A stretch of 37,599 nucleotides of DNA from Oscillospiraceae bacterium. Lineage in GTDB: Bacteria > Bacillota > Clostridia > Oscillospirales > Oscillospiraceae. Position 1 is the first letter of the stretch. Every line of letters starts with the position of its first letter. Below the pieces are notes generated by a model. That model had not been told where the DNA came from and made no database searches. It worked only from the letters and a program-made list of their open reading frames with translations. A program made the translations under genes and the position numbers. Location: assembly GCA_017937195.1 (NCBI GenBank), contig JAGBEA010000040.1:1-37599 (forward strand), given 5' to 3'. Positions 7,543 through 13,535 of the stretch are shown in pieces.

Positions 7543-7895
7543 CACAGCAGATACCTCACACCGCCGTACAGCAAAAATGCGGCAAAGACGCGCCGCAGCC
7601 ATACCACACTGATGCGCGCCATCAGCTTGCCGCCCAGCGCGCCGCCTGCCAAGCCGCCCAGCAGGTAGGGCAGGGCGGTCAGCAGCTCCAGCCCCGTGCG
7701 CCACCAATAGATGACGGCGCTGAGCAGGCAGATGGGGAAGATGACAGCCACGCAGGTGGCGTAGCTTTTCTTCTCCTCCACACCGCACCAACGCTGCAGC
7801 AGCGGTACCAATACCATACCGCCGCCGCCGCCGAACAGGCCGTTGGCTGCGCCTGCCAAGGCACCGCTGACGGATAATTTGAACCGGTTTGTCAC
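7542..7895 (-). CDS. TauE/SafE-family permease, first half-size subunit, 117 aa
   Basis: This small membrane protein has about four TM segments and the TauE/SafE repeat motif GAANGLFGGGGGMVLVPLL. The start is GTG at 7895, selected because AAGGAGGT lies about 6-7 nt upstream; no in-frame ATG is better placed. Its stop overlaps the ATG of the second half. A normal TauE is a single chain, so the pair looks like a transporter split at its internal repeat boundary. The gene is preceded by a large hairpin (7918-7964) and the X element, and is co-directional with the DUF1540 gene. Confidence 0.82.
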   Translation of the reverse strand: MTNRFKLSVSGALAGAANGLFGGGGGMVLVPLLQRWCGVEEKKSYATCVAVIFPICLLSAVIYWWRTGLELLTALPYLLGGLAGGALGGKLMARISVVWLRRVFAAFLLYGGVRYLL

Positions 7896-7917
7896 ACGCC
7901 CACCTCCTTGATGTATT

Positions 7918-7964
7918 TGTCCGGGACGTTTTCTCGCGTGTCATAAGAGAAACCGTCCCGGACA
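7918..7964 (-). promoter_or_regulatory. long hairpin in the leader of the split TauE genes
   Basis: An 11-bp stem (7918-7928 with 7954-7964, TGTCCGGGACG) is extended after one mismatch by 6 bp (TTTCTC 7930-7935 with GAGAAA 7947-7952). It ends only 9 nt before the ribosome site of the first TauE gene. It lacks a T-run, so it is not a classic terminator. It could modulate translation, act as an mRNA stabiliser, or be the last hairpin of element X. Confidence 0.5.
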
Positions 7965-7982
7965 CAAACGGGTCTCACTGAG

Positions 7983-8149
7983 TTTTGCTCCGCGCACGGG
8001 GCAAAATAAAGTGGGATTATTTTTCTCACCGACACGCGCGGGGAGAAAAATACGCTGCGGCTTCCCAGTGTGCGCGCCGCTTGGCGGCGGGTGCATGCAG
8101 GAAGCCGAACCCCCGACTCACTAAAAGTCCGATAGACTTTTAGTGAAGC
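7983..8149 (-). repeat. structured intergenic element X (four hairpins)
   Basis: Read on the minus strand, GCTTC is followed by four hairpins: H1 (8118-8129 with 8135-8146, 12 bp), H2 (CGGCTTCC...GGAAGCCG, outer arms 8058-8065 and 8100-8107, with an inner GCCGC/GCGGC hairpin), H3 (TATTTTTCTC type, 8018-8027 with 8043-8052) and H4 (7983-7991 with 7998-8006). The same order, spacing and conserved ends occur in element Y at 10941-11099, with different but still paired arms. Its orientation follows the direction of transcription. It supplies the stop codon of the DUF1540 gene. Confidence 0.7.
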
Positions 8150-8334
8150 TTTTTGAAGCTCTGGCAGTCGGTGCACTGATCCATAGCGGGGTTGCTCTCG
8201 TGGGTACCCACCTGAATGCTGCCCAGACCGCAGTGATCCACGTCTTTGCAGTGGTGTGCGCAGCTGGTCACGGAGCACTTGATGGAAGCGTTGGGGGTGC
8301 AGCTGCAGCCGTCGTTGGTGCGATTGATGTTCAT
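8140..8334 (-). CDS. DUF1540 cysteine-rich small protein, 64 aa
   Basis: This small protein has eight cysteines (C10, C12, C20, C25, C29, C35, C54, C57), arranged as in DUF1540: CSVTSCAHH, then a CGLGSIQVGT segment, then CTDCQSF. The family is common in sporulating Clostridia and is presumed to bind metal; its function is not established. ATG 8334 has AGGAGGAAAA just upstream. The family usually ends at or near the CxSF motif. Here the last residues and the stop (codons CTT CAC TAA) come from the first hairpin of element X, so the native 3' end was probably replaced. Confidence 0.78.
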   Translation of the reverse strand: MNINRTNDGCSCTPNASIKCSVTSCAHHCKDVDHCGLGSIQVGTHESNPAMDQCTDCQSFKKLH

Positions 8335-8349
8335 ATGGTTTTCCTCCTG

Positions 8350-8380
8350 AAAAAAGAATAAAAGCAGGCGATATGCCTGC
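8350..8380 (-). terminator. hairpin with T-rich tail in the DUF1540 leader
   Basis: On the minus strand a 6-bp stem (GCAGGC 8364-8369 with GCCTGC 8375-8380) is followed by TTTTATTCTTTTTT and then the DUF1540 ribosome site. It may be a second terminator for mgtE read-through or an attenuator for the DUF1540 mRNA. Confidence 0.45.
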
Positions 8381-8412
8381 GTGTAGTTTGCCCGAGCAAA
8401 TTGAAAATATGT

Positions 8413-8448
8413 AAAAAAACGCGAAGTCCCGAAAGACTTCGCGTTTTA
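8413..8448 (-). terminator. terminator of mgtE
   Basis: A 10-bp stem (ACGCGAAGTC 8419-8428 with GACTTCGCGT 8435-8444) is followed on the minus strand by a run of seven T. It lies a few bases after the mgtE stop. Confidence 0.88.
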
Positions 8449-8453
8449 TGCTT

Positions 8454-9839
8454 TTATATTCCCAGCAGGAACGAGGCGAAACGGAAATAGATCAAAAGGG
8501 AAGTGGCGTCCACGATGGTGGAGATGAAGGGGCTTGCCATTACCGCAGGGTCAAGACCGATCTTCTCTGCCAAAATCGGCAGGCTGCAGCCCACGCACTT
8601 GGCAAAAATCACCACGAAAAGGATGGTCAGGCAGACCACTGCGCACACCATCACGGTGATATCGCTGTTGCCCAGCAGCCAGCGATCCAGCAGCATCATC
8701 TTGGCAAAGTTGGCTACTGCCAGACAGATGCCGCACAGGAATGCCACCCGCAGCTCTTTCCAAATGACGCGCAGAATATCGGAGAAGTCCACCTCATCCA
8801 GACTCAGCGCACGGATCACCGCTACCGACGCCTGCGTGCCGGAGTTACCGCCGGTACCGCTCAGCATGGGGATGAATGCGTTGAGCACCAGACACGCACC
8901 CAGTGCGTCCTCATAGTGGTTGAGGATCATACCGGTGAAGGTGGCGGACAGCATCAGGATCATCAGCCACGGGATACGCGCTTTCCACGTGTCAAACACG
9001 CCGGTGCGCAGATAGGGCTTGTCCGAGGGCAGCATTGCTGCCATCTTTTCGAAGTCCTCCGTGGTCTCTTCTTCAATGACGTCCATAGCGTCGTCGACGG
9101 TGACGATACCCACAAGGCGCTTTTCCTTGTCCACGATGGGCATGGCAAGGAAGTCGTACTTGCTCAGCGCCTGTGCCACGTCTTCCTTATCGTCCATAGT
9201 GGAGGCCCACACCAGATTGGGATCCATCAGATCTTCGATCAGGTCATCCTCCTCCGCCAGCAGCAGATCGCGGACAGACAGCACGCCCAGCAGCTTGCGC
9301 TGGGGGTCGGTGACATAGAGCATATTGATGGTTTCCATATCGCCGCCGATGCGGCGGATGCGCTTGAAGGCGTCCGCCACGGTCATATCCTTCTTCAGCG
9401 ACAGGAACTCCATATTCATAATGGAACCTGCGGAGTCCTCGGGATACTGCAAAATCTCATTCATAGACTTGCGCATCTCGGGGGTGGCTTTATCCAGAAT
9501 ACGGATCACCACGCTGGCAGGCATCTCTTCAATAATGTCCACCGCGTCGTCCAGATACAGCTCGTCCAGCACTTCCTTCAGCTCGGTGTTGGAGAAGCCG
9601 TTGATCAGCATCTCCTGACTATCGCTCTCCAGCTCGACGAACACTTCTGCCGCCAGCTCCTTGGGCAGCAGGCGGTACAGCAGAGGCATCGCCTCCTCGC
9701 CCGTCTCCTCCAGCAGCATGGCGATGTCAGCAGGCTCAAGGGGCAGGAAAAGCTCGCGCAGCTTGGCGTACTGTTTACTCTTGACCAAATCCTCAATTTC
9801 CAGCAGATATTGGTCCAGCATCTCTTCATAATCAAACAT
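8454..9839 (-). CDS. mgtE: magnesium transporter MgtE, 461 aa
   Basis: MgtE is a dimeric, Mg2+-gated channel-like importer. The order is an MgtE N-domain (about 1-130, helical superhelix), a CBS pair (about 135-260, SIMNMEFLSLKKDMTVADAF and WASTMDDKEDVAQALSKYD), a linker helix, and a five-TM pore domain from about 290 with the signature PMLSGTGGNSGTQASVAVIR. ATG 9839 follows AAAGGAGGAG; in-frame codons further upstream lie inside the leader terminator and are not used. Length and motifs are normal. The M-box riboswitch upstream links expression to low Mg2+. Confidence 0.95.
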   Translation of the reverse strand: MFDYEEMLDQYLLEIEDLVKSKQYAKLRELFLPLEPADIAMLLEETGEEAMPLLYRLLPKELAAEVFVELESDSQEMLINGFSNTELKEVLDELYLDDAVDIIEEMPASVVIRILDKATPEMRKSMNEILQYPEDSAGSIMNMEFLSLKKDMTVADAFKRIRRIGGDMETINMLYVTDPQRKLLGVLSVRDLLLAEEDDLIEDLMDPNLVWASTMDDKEDVAQALSKYDFLAMPIVDKEKRLVGIVTVDDAMDVIEEETTEDFEKMAAMLPSDKPYLRTGVFDTWKARIPWLMILMLSATFTGMILNHYEDALGACLVLNAFIPMLSGTGGNSGTQASVAVIRALSLDEVDFSDILRVIWKELRVAFLCGICLAVANFAKMMLLDRWLLGNSDITVMVCAVVCLTILFVVIFAKCVGCSLPILAEKIGLDPAVMASPFISTIVDATSLLIYFRFASFLLGI

Positions 9840-9854
9840 ACACAGCTCCTCCTT

Positions 9855-9901
9855 TCCGAAAAAATAAAACCGCAACCTCACCTGCGATAGGCGTGTTGCG
9901 G
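9855..9901 (-). terminator. riboswitch-controlled intrinsic terminator ahead of mgtE
   Basis: On the minus strand CCGCAAC (9901-9895) pairs with GTTGCGG (9876-9870) and is followed by TTTTATTTTTT. It lies between the M-box and the mgtE ribosome site. This fits the known mechanism in which Mg2+-bound aptamer favours termination. Confidence 0.75.
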
Positions 9902-9937
9902 AAGGAGTATTGACAGTCCGCCCCTTTCGGCAGACCG

Positions 9938-10090
9938 TCCCCCGTAACAAGCTTTAGCATCGCGGGGCGGTGAAACTGCATTAGATGATACCTTGGATTC
10001 GATATCGCCTGTTCAAACCAACTGATAGTGTCTCCACCATTTCGCGGCAGCAGTCCATATCCCTGCGGTAGCCTTACCTACCGGAGTGCG
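9938..10090 (-). promoter_or_regulatory. M-box (ykoK) magnesium riboswitch
   Basis: The minus-strand leader contains the conserved M-box blocks in order: GGTAAGGCTACC, GGATATGGACTGCTGCC, GGTTTGAACAGGCGAT, TAATGCAGT and GCTAAAGC. A following hairpin (GACGGTCTGCC with GGCGGACTGTC) and the terminator at 9855-9901 form the expression platform. The riboswitch precedes mgtE, its commonest target. High Mg2+ should switch expression off. Confidence 0.9.
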
Positions 10091-10104
10091 TATGATACCT
10101 TAAT

Positions 10105-10133
10105 ATCGTATTCCAATTTTTTTTTGCTGTCAA
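10105..10133 (-). promoter_or_regulatory. sigma-A promoter of the mgtE leader
   Basis: On the minus strand a perfect TTGACA (10133-10128) and TACGAT (10110-10105) are separated by 17 bp. The start falls just before the M-box. Confidence 0.75.
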
Positions 10134-10179
10134 CCTTTTTCTGCTGTGAGAAAGAGGAATTTTTACCCGCCGAAAATGC

Positions 10180-10208
10180 TTGTGGAGCTATGGCACGTGT
10201 GGTATAAT
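10180..10208 (+). promoter_or_regulatory. sigma-A promoter of radC
   Basis: TTGTGG (10180-10185) and TATAAT (10203-10208) are 17 bp apart. The promoter is divergent from that of mgtE. The leader contains one small hairpin (TGCGCC-GAA-GGCGCA, 10232-10246). Confidence 0.75.
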
Positions 10209-10266
10209 ATTATACTGCAAAAATCTCCGTTTGCGCCGAAGGCGCAGGAAGAAAGAGGTGAGGGGA

Positions 10267-10938
10267 ATGGGCTTGCACGATGGACACAGACAGCGGAAAA
10301 AGCAGCGGTTTTTGCAGCACGGACTGGACAGCTTTGCTGACCACGAGGTGCTGGAGCTGGTGCTGTTTTACGCCATTCCCCGCCGCGACACCAATGAGAC
10401 CGCCCACCATCTGCTCAGGCGGTTTGGCTCACTGAATGCGGTGCTGAACGCACCGGTGGAGGAGCTGCAGAAGGTGGAGGGTGTGGGCGAGAGTGCCGCG
10501 CTGTTGCTGCATTTGCTGCCGGCGGTGATGAACCGCGCGCAGCGCAATGAAACGGGCGATGTGATTCTCAACTCGGTGGACAGCGCCGGCGCTTACTTCC
10601 AGAAGCTGCTGCGGGGCGAGCGGCGTGAGGTGCTCTATCAGGTGTGCCTGGATGCCAAGGGCAAGGTGCTGGCGCACAAGCGGCTGTCCTCGGGTACGGT
10701 GGCGATGGCGCCGGTTAATGTGCGCGAGGTGGTGGAAAATGCCTTGTACACCGATGCCAGCAGCGTGCTGCTGGCCCATAACCATCCCAGCGGCATCGCG
10801 CTGCCCTCGGAGGATGATAGGCAGATCACCATGCAGATCCGGCAGGCGCTGGCGACGATGGGTATTACGCTGGCAGACCATATCATTGTGGCGGACAACG
10901 ATTTTGTGTCGATGGCCGCCAGCGGAATGCTATTATAA
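10267..10938 (+). CDS. radC: RadC/JAB-domain protein, 223 aa
   Basis: A RadC (UPF0758) family protein. An N-terminal helix-hairpin-helix region (about 55-80, VEELQKVEGVGESAALLL) precedes a JAB/MPN metalloprotease-like domain with the metal motif HNHPSG (H171, H173) and D183/D184. The family was named for DNA repair, but no enzymatic repair role has been demonstrated. ATG 10267 follows GAGGTGAGGGG; the open frame extends to 10180 but has no better start, and that codon lies in the promoter. It ends three bases before element Y, and uvrB follows in the same direction. Confidence 0.92.
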   Translation: MGLHDGHRQRKKQRFLQHGLDSFADHEVLELVLFYAIPRRDTNETAHHLLRRFGSLNAVLNAPVEELQKVEGVGESAALLLHLLPAVMNRAQRNETGDVILNSVDSAGAYFQKLLRGERREVLYQVCLDAKGKVLAHKRLSSGTVAMAPVNVREVVENALYTDASSVLLAHNHPSGIALPSEDDRQITMQIRQALATMGITLADHIIVADNDFVSMAASGMLL

Positions 10939-10940
10939 TG

Positions 10941-11099
10941 CTTCGCCAAAAATCAAAAATTTTTGGCGAGGATCGCGGCTTGCTGCAGCGCACTCACATA
11001 CTTGCGTATGTTCGCACGTTTGCAAGCCGAGAAGTATTTTTTGCCACGTACACGCCGCGGCAAAAAATGAATTAAATTTTCTTTCGCCTTGCGGCGAAA
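10941..11099 (+). repeat. structured intergenic element Y (four hairpins)
   Basis: GCTTC is followed by H1 (10943-10952 with 10960-10969), H2 (CGGCTTGC 10976-10983 with GCAAGCCG 11022-11029, inner ACATAC-TTGC-GTATGT hairpin 10996-11011), H3 (ATTTTTTGCC 11036-11045 with GGCAAAAAAT 11059-11068) and H4 (TTTCGCC-TTGC-GGCGAAA 11082-11099). Order and linker lengths match element X. The arms differ from X but keep pairing. H4 is identical to the third hairpin of element Z1. The element fills the radC-uvrB gap and runs in the direction of transcription. Confidence 0.72.
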
Positions 11100-11116
11100 T
11101 TCTGTGAAACAGATTT

Positions 11117-11185
11117 AGTTTTCCAATCAGGAGGTGACTTATGCCTGATTTCAAAGTTGTATCCCCTTATGAACCCTCCGGCGAT
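11117..11185 (+). repeat. outer direct repeat of the uvrB start (69 bp)
   Basis: This 69-bp segment repeats 11332-11400 with 5 mismatches and no gaps. It contains a ribosome site, the ATG and the first 15 codons of uvrB. The only mismatch within the coding part is a synonymous third-base change (TCC versus TCT). Confidence 0.9.
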
Positions 11186-11227
11186 TTCCCACAAAAGTCA
11201 AGACTTTTGTGGGACCCCGTGATTTGA
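11141..11227 (+). pseudogene. truncated 5' copy of uvrB, 28 codons
   Basis: ATG 11141 has a good AGGAGG site. It encodes the first 15 UvrB residues ([15 protein letters not shown]), then runs into element Z1 and stops at TGA 11225-11227. It could still be translated as a 28-aa peptide ahead of the true uvrB. It is either a relic of an older uvrB interrupted at codon 15 or a duplication produced when Z1 inserted. Confidence 0.8.
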
Positions 11228-11308
11228 CTCAAACGGCCGGAAGTGAATTCCGTCCGTTTCAAGATTTCGCCTTGCGGCGAAATGCTTGACGCCGTTTACA
11301 CGGCGGCA
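11186..11308 (+). repeat. structured element Z1 (four hairpins) upstream of uvrB
   Basis: In order: H1 (TCCCACAAAAGTC 11187-11199 with its complement 11202-11214), a linker CCCCGTGATTTGACTC, H2 (AAACGG 11231-11236 with CCGTTT 11254-11259, loop containing GAATTC), H3 (TTTCGCC-TTGC-GGCGAAA 11265-11282) and H4 (CGCCGT-TTAC-ACGGCG 11290-11305). The same order with compensatory arm changes occurs on the minus strand at 13349-13469 (Z2). Z1 begins exactly where the truncated uvrB copy ends. Confidence 0.82.
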
Positions 11309-11322
11309 GGCTGATCGCCGGA
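11309..11322 (-). repeat. 14-nt inverted copy of the uvrB start (T')
   Basis: GGCTGATCGCCGGA is the exact reverse complement of uvrB positions 11392-11405 and spans the duplication junction (after base 11400). Its last nine bases can also pair with TCCGGCGAT at 11177-11185, the end of the truncated copy, closing Z1 into one large stem-loop. Confidence 0.75.
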
Positions 11323-11331
11323 TATTTTTTC

Positions 11332-11400
11332 AGTTTTCCAGTCAGGAGGTAGTTTATGCCTGATTTCAAAGTTGTATCTCCTTATGAACCCTCCGGCGAT
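11332..11400 (+). repeat. inner direct repeat of the uvrB start (69 bp)
   Basis: This is the intact-gene counterpart of 11117-11185. It lies nine bases after the inverted copy T'. The 215-bp period means deletion between the repeats would leave one clean uvrB start. Confidence 0.9.
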
Positions 11401-13323
11401 CAGCCGGAGGCCATCGCCGCGCTGGCGCAGGGTGTGGAAAACGGCTTGCGTGAGCAGGTGCTGATGGGCGTGACCGGCAGCGGCAAGACCTACACCATGG
11501 CCAAGGTCATCGAAAAGGTGCAGCGCCCCACACTGGTGCTGGCACACAATAAGACGCTGGCGGCACAGCTGTGTGAGGAGTTCCGCGAGTTTTTCCCCGA
11601 AAACGCGGTGGAATACTTCGTGTCCTACTACGATTATTACCAGCCCGAGGCATATATTGCCCACACGGACACCTATATCGAAAAAGACGCCTCCACCAAC
11701 GAGGAGATCGACCGCCTGCGACTGAGTGCCACCTGCGCCCTGCTGGAGCGGCGGGATGTGATCGTGGTGGCGTCGGTCAGCTGTATCTACGGCTTGGGTG
11801 AGCCGGAGGATTTTGCCAAAATGATGATCTCGCTGCGGCAGGGGATGACCCTTGATCGCGACGATCTGCTGCGCCGTCTGGTGGAGATCCGCTACGAACG
11901 CAATGATGTGGCCTTTGAGCGCAACGTGTTCCGTGTCCGCGGCGACACGGTGGAGCTGTATCCTGCCTACTATAAGGACAAGGCCATTCGCGTGGAGTTC
12001 TTTGGTGACGAGATCGACCGCATCACCGAGTTCCACCCCGTCACCGGTATTGCCAACCGCACGCTGCAGCACATCGCCATCTATCCTGCCAGCCACTATG
12101 TCACCCCTCGCGACAAGATGGAGCGGGCGATGAAGGTGATCCGAGAGGAACTGGAGGAGCGGGTGCATTACTTCGAGGAGAATAACAAGCTCATCGAGGT
12201 GCAGCGCATCCGCCAGCGCACGGAGTACGATATGGAGATGATGACGGAGCTGGGCTACTGCTCCGGCATCGAGAACTATTCCCGCGTCATTTCCGAGCGC
12301 CCCGTAGGCTCGCCGCCTATGACGCTGCTGGACTTTTTCCCCGAGGATTTCGTCCTCTTTGTGGACGAGAGCCACGTGACACTGCCGCAGGTGCGGGCGA
12401 TGTATAACGGCGACCACGCCCGCAAGACAAGCCTTGTGGAGTACGGCTTCCGCCTGCCCTGCGCCTTTGATAACCGTCCGCTGAAGTTCGAGGAGTTTGA
12501 ACAGCGGTTTTCCCAAGCCATCTATGTGTCCGCCACCCCCGGCGACTATGAAAAGGAACACTCCGACCAGACGGTGGAGCAGGTGATCCGCCCCACCGGT
12601 CTGCTGGATCCGCGGGTGGAGGTGCGCCCCGTCACGGGACAGATCGACGATCTGGTGGAGGAGATCCGCCAGCGCACGGAGAAGAACGAACGCGTGCTGG
12701 TCACCACGCTGACCAAGCGGATGGCGGAGGATCTCACCGCCCATTTCCGCGGCGTCGGCATCCGCGTGCGGTATATGCACAGCGATGTGGCGGCGCTGGA
12801 GCGTATGGAGATCATCCGCGACCTGCGCTTGGGCGAGTTTGATGTGCTGGTGGGCATCAACCTGCTGCGTGAGGGTCTGGATCTGCCGGAGGTCAGCCTT
12901 GTGGCGATTCTGGATGCCGACAAGGAGGGATTCCTCCGCAGTGAGACCAGCCTCATTCAGACCATCGGCCGCGCCGCGCGCAATGCGGAGGGCTTGGTGA
13001 TCCTCTATGCCGATACCGTCACGCCCTCTATGAAGCGGGCGATGGATGAAACGGAGCGCCGCCGCAAAAAGCAGCACGCCTATAACGAGGCCCACGGCAT
13101 CGTGCCGCAGACCATCCGTAAGGGTGTGCGGGAGATGGTGGAGATCAGCCATACCGCCGAGGAGGCATCGAAAAAGAGCAAGAAAAAGCTCAGCGATGCT
13201 GAGCGGCAGGAGACCATCCGGCGTTTGGAAAAGGAGATGCAGGCGGCATCCAAGATGCTGGAATTCGAGTATGCTGCGCTGCTGCGTGATCAGATTATTG
13301 AGCTGCGCAAGCAGGGGAAATAA
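11356..13323 (+). CDS. uvrB: excinuclease ABC subunit B, 655 aa
   Basis: UvrB is the damage-verification helicase of nucleotide excision repair; it is loaded by UvrA and recruits UvrC. Walker A is GVTGSGKT (38-45). The beta-hairpin region [15 protein letters not shown], the DEAD-like FVDESHV, helicase motif [15 protein letters not shown] and QTIGRAARN, and the C-terminal UVR motif (about 615-650) are all present. The length is normal and the gene appears intact. ATG 11356 follows CAGGAGGT. It is the central member of a mirror-symmetric structure: both of its ends are duplicated outside it, with Z1 and Z2 in between. uvrA lies 2.5 kb downstream in the same run of genes. Confidence 0.96.
   Translation: MPDFKVVSPYEPSGDQPEAIAALAQGVENGLREQVLMGVTGSGKTYTMAKVIEKVQRPTLVLAHNKTLAAQLCEEFREFFPENAVEYFVSYYDYYQPEAYIAHTDTYIEKDASTNEEIDRLRLSATCALLERRDVIVVASVSCIYGLGEPEDFAKMMISLRQGMTLDRDDLLRRLVEIRYERNDVAFERNVFRVRGDTVELYPAYYKDKAIRVEFFGDEIDRITEFHPVTGIANRTLQHIAIYPASHYVTPRDKMERAMKVIREELEERVHYFEENNKLIEVQRIRQRTEYDMEMMTELGYCSGIENYSRVISERPVGSPPMTLLDFFPEDFVLFVDESHVTLPQVRAMYNGDHARKTSLVEYGFRLPCAFDNRPLKFEEFEQRFSQAIYVSATPGDYEKEHSDQTVEQVIRPTGLLDPRVEVRPVTGQIDDLVEEIRQRTEKNERVLVTTLTKRMAEDLTAHFRGVGIRVRYMHSDVAALERMEIIRDLRLGEFDVLVGINLLREGLDLPEVSLVAILDADKEGFLRSETSLIQTIGRAARNAEGLVILYADTVTPSMKRAMDETERRRKKQHAYNEAHGIVPQTIRKGVREMVEISHTAEEASKKSKKKLSDAERQETIRRLEKEMQAASKMLEFEYAALLRDQIIELRKQGK
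13269..13323 (+). repeat. inner direct repeat of the uvrB end (55 bp)
   Basis: The last 55 bp of intact uvrB including TAA. It is repeated at 13471-13525 with 6 mismatches and no gaps. Four of the mismatches are synonymous, one is Gly/Glu, and one is TAA/TAG. Confidence 0.9.
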
Positions 13324-13332
13324 AAGAACAGC

Positions 13333-13348
13333 CGCAGCATACTCGAAT
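13333..13348 (-). repeat. 16-nt inverted copy of the uvrB end (T')
   Basis: CGCAGCATACTCGAAT is the exact reverse complement of uvrB 13263-13278 and spans the junction point (13269). It starts nine bases after the uvrB stop, mirroring the nine-base gap on the other side of the gene. Confidence 0.75.
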
Positions 13349-13470
13349 CGCCGGAAGTCCGGCGCACAAGCGTTTTGCCGCAAGGCAAAACCTTGAACCT
13401 GCCGGAATTCATTTTCGGCAGGTTGAGTGAAATGAAGGGGTCCCCGTTCGGACAAAGACCGAATGGGGAG
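13349..13470 (-). repeat. structured element Z2 (four hairpins) downstream of uvrB
   Basis: Read on the minus strand the order is H1 (13459-13469 with 13441-13451, 11 bp with one G-T), a linker CCCCTTCATTTCACTC, H2 (13416-13424 with 13396-13404, loop with GAATTC), H3 (TTTTGCC-TTGC-GGCAAAA 13373-13390) and H4 (CGCCGG-ACTT-CCGGCG 13349-13364). Linkers and loops align with Z1, while the arms of H1, H2, H3 and H4 differ by paired changes. Z2 is inverted relative to Z1, so the two bracket uvrB as inverted repeats. Confidence 0.82.
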
Positions 13471-13525
13471 GTATGCTGCGCTGCTGCGCGATCAGATCAT
13501 TGAATTGCGCAAGCAGGAGAAATAG
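13471..13525 (+). pseudogene. truncated 3' copy of uvrB (outer 55-bp repeat)
   Basis: The segment encodes the last UvrB residues ([17 protein letters not shown]) and a TAG stop. It ends 10 bp before the transporter start. This tight spacing looks like an original uvrB-transporter operon junction, which suggests that the outer fragments are the older uvrB ends. Confidence 0.8.
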
Positions 13526-13535
13526 AGAGAAACCT

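Noticed and set aside
8448..9890. A 480-codon plus-strand frame over mgtE
   Set aside because: Antisense to a complete MgtE; no motifs.
10941..11300. CRISPR array suggested by repeated hairpins
   Set aside because: No regular repeat-spacer periodicity; the hairpins differ from one another.
11186..11400. Z1 region as a self-splicing intron, since removal of 11186-11400 would restore a perfect uvrB frame
   Set aside because: No group I or II intron core fits in 215 bp, and the restoration follows automatically from the direct repeats. The inner uvrB is already complete.
11296..13455. A 719-codon open frame antisense to uvrB
   Set aside because: Shadow of uvrB that runs through element Z2; no recognisable protein.
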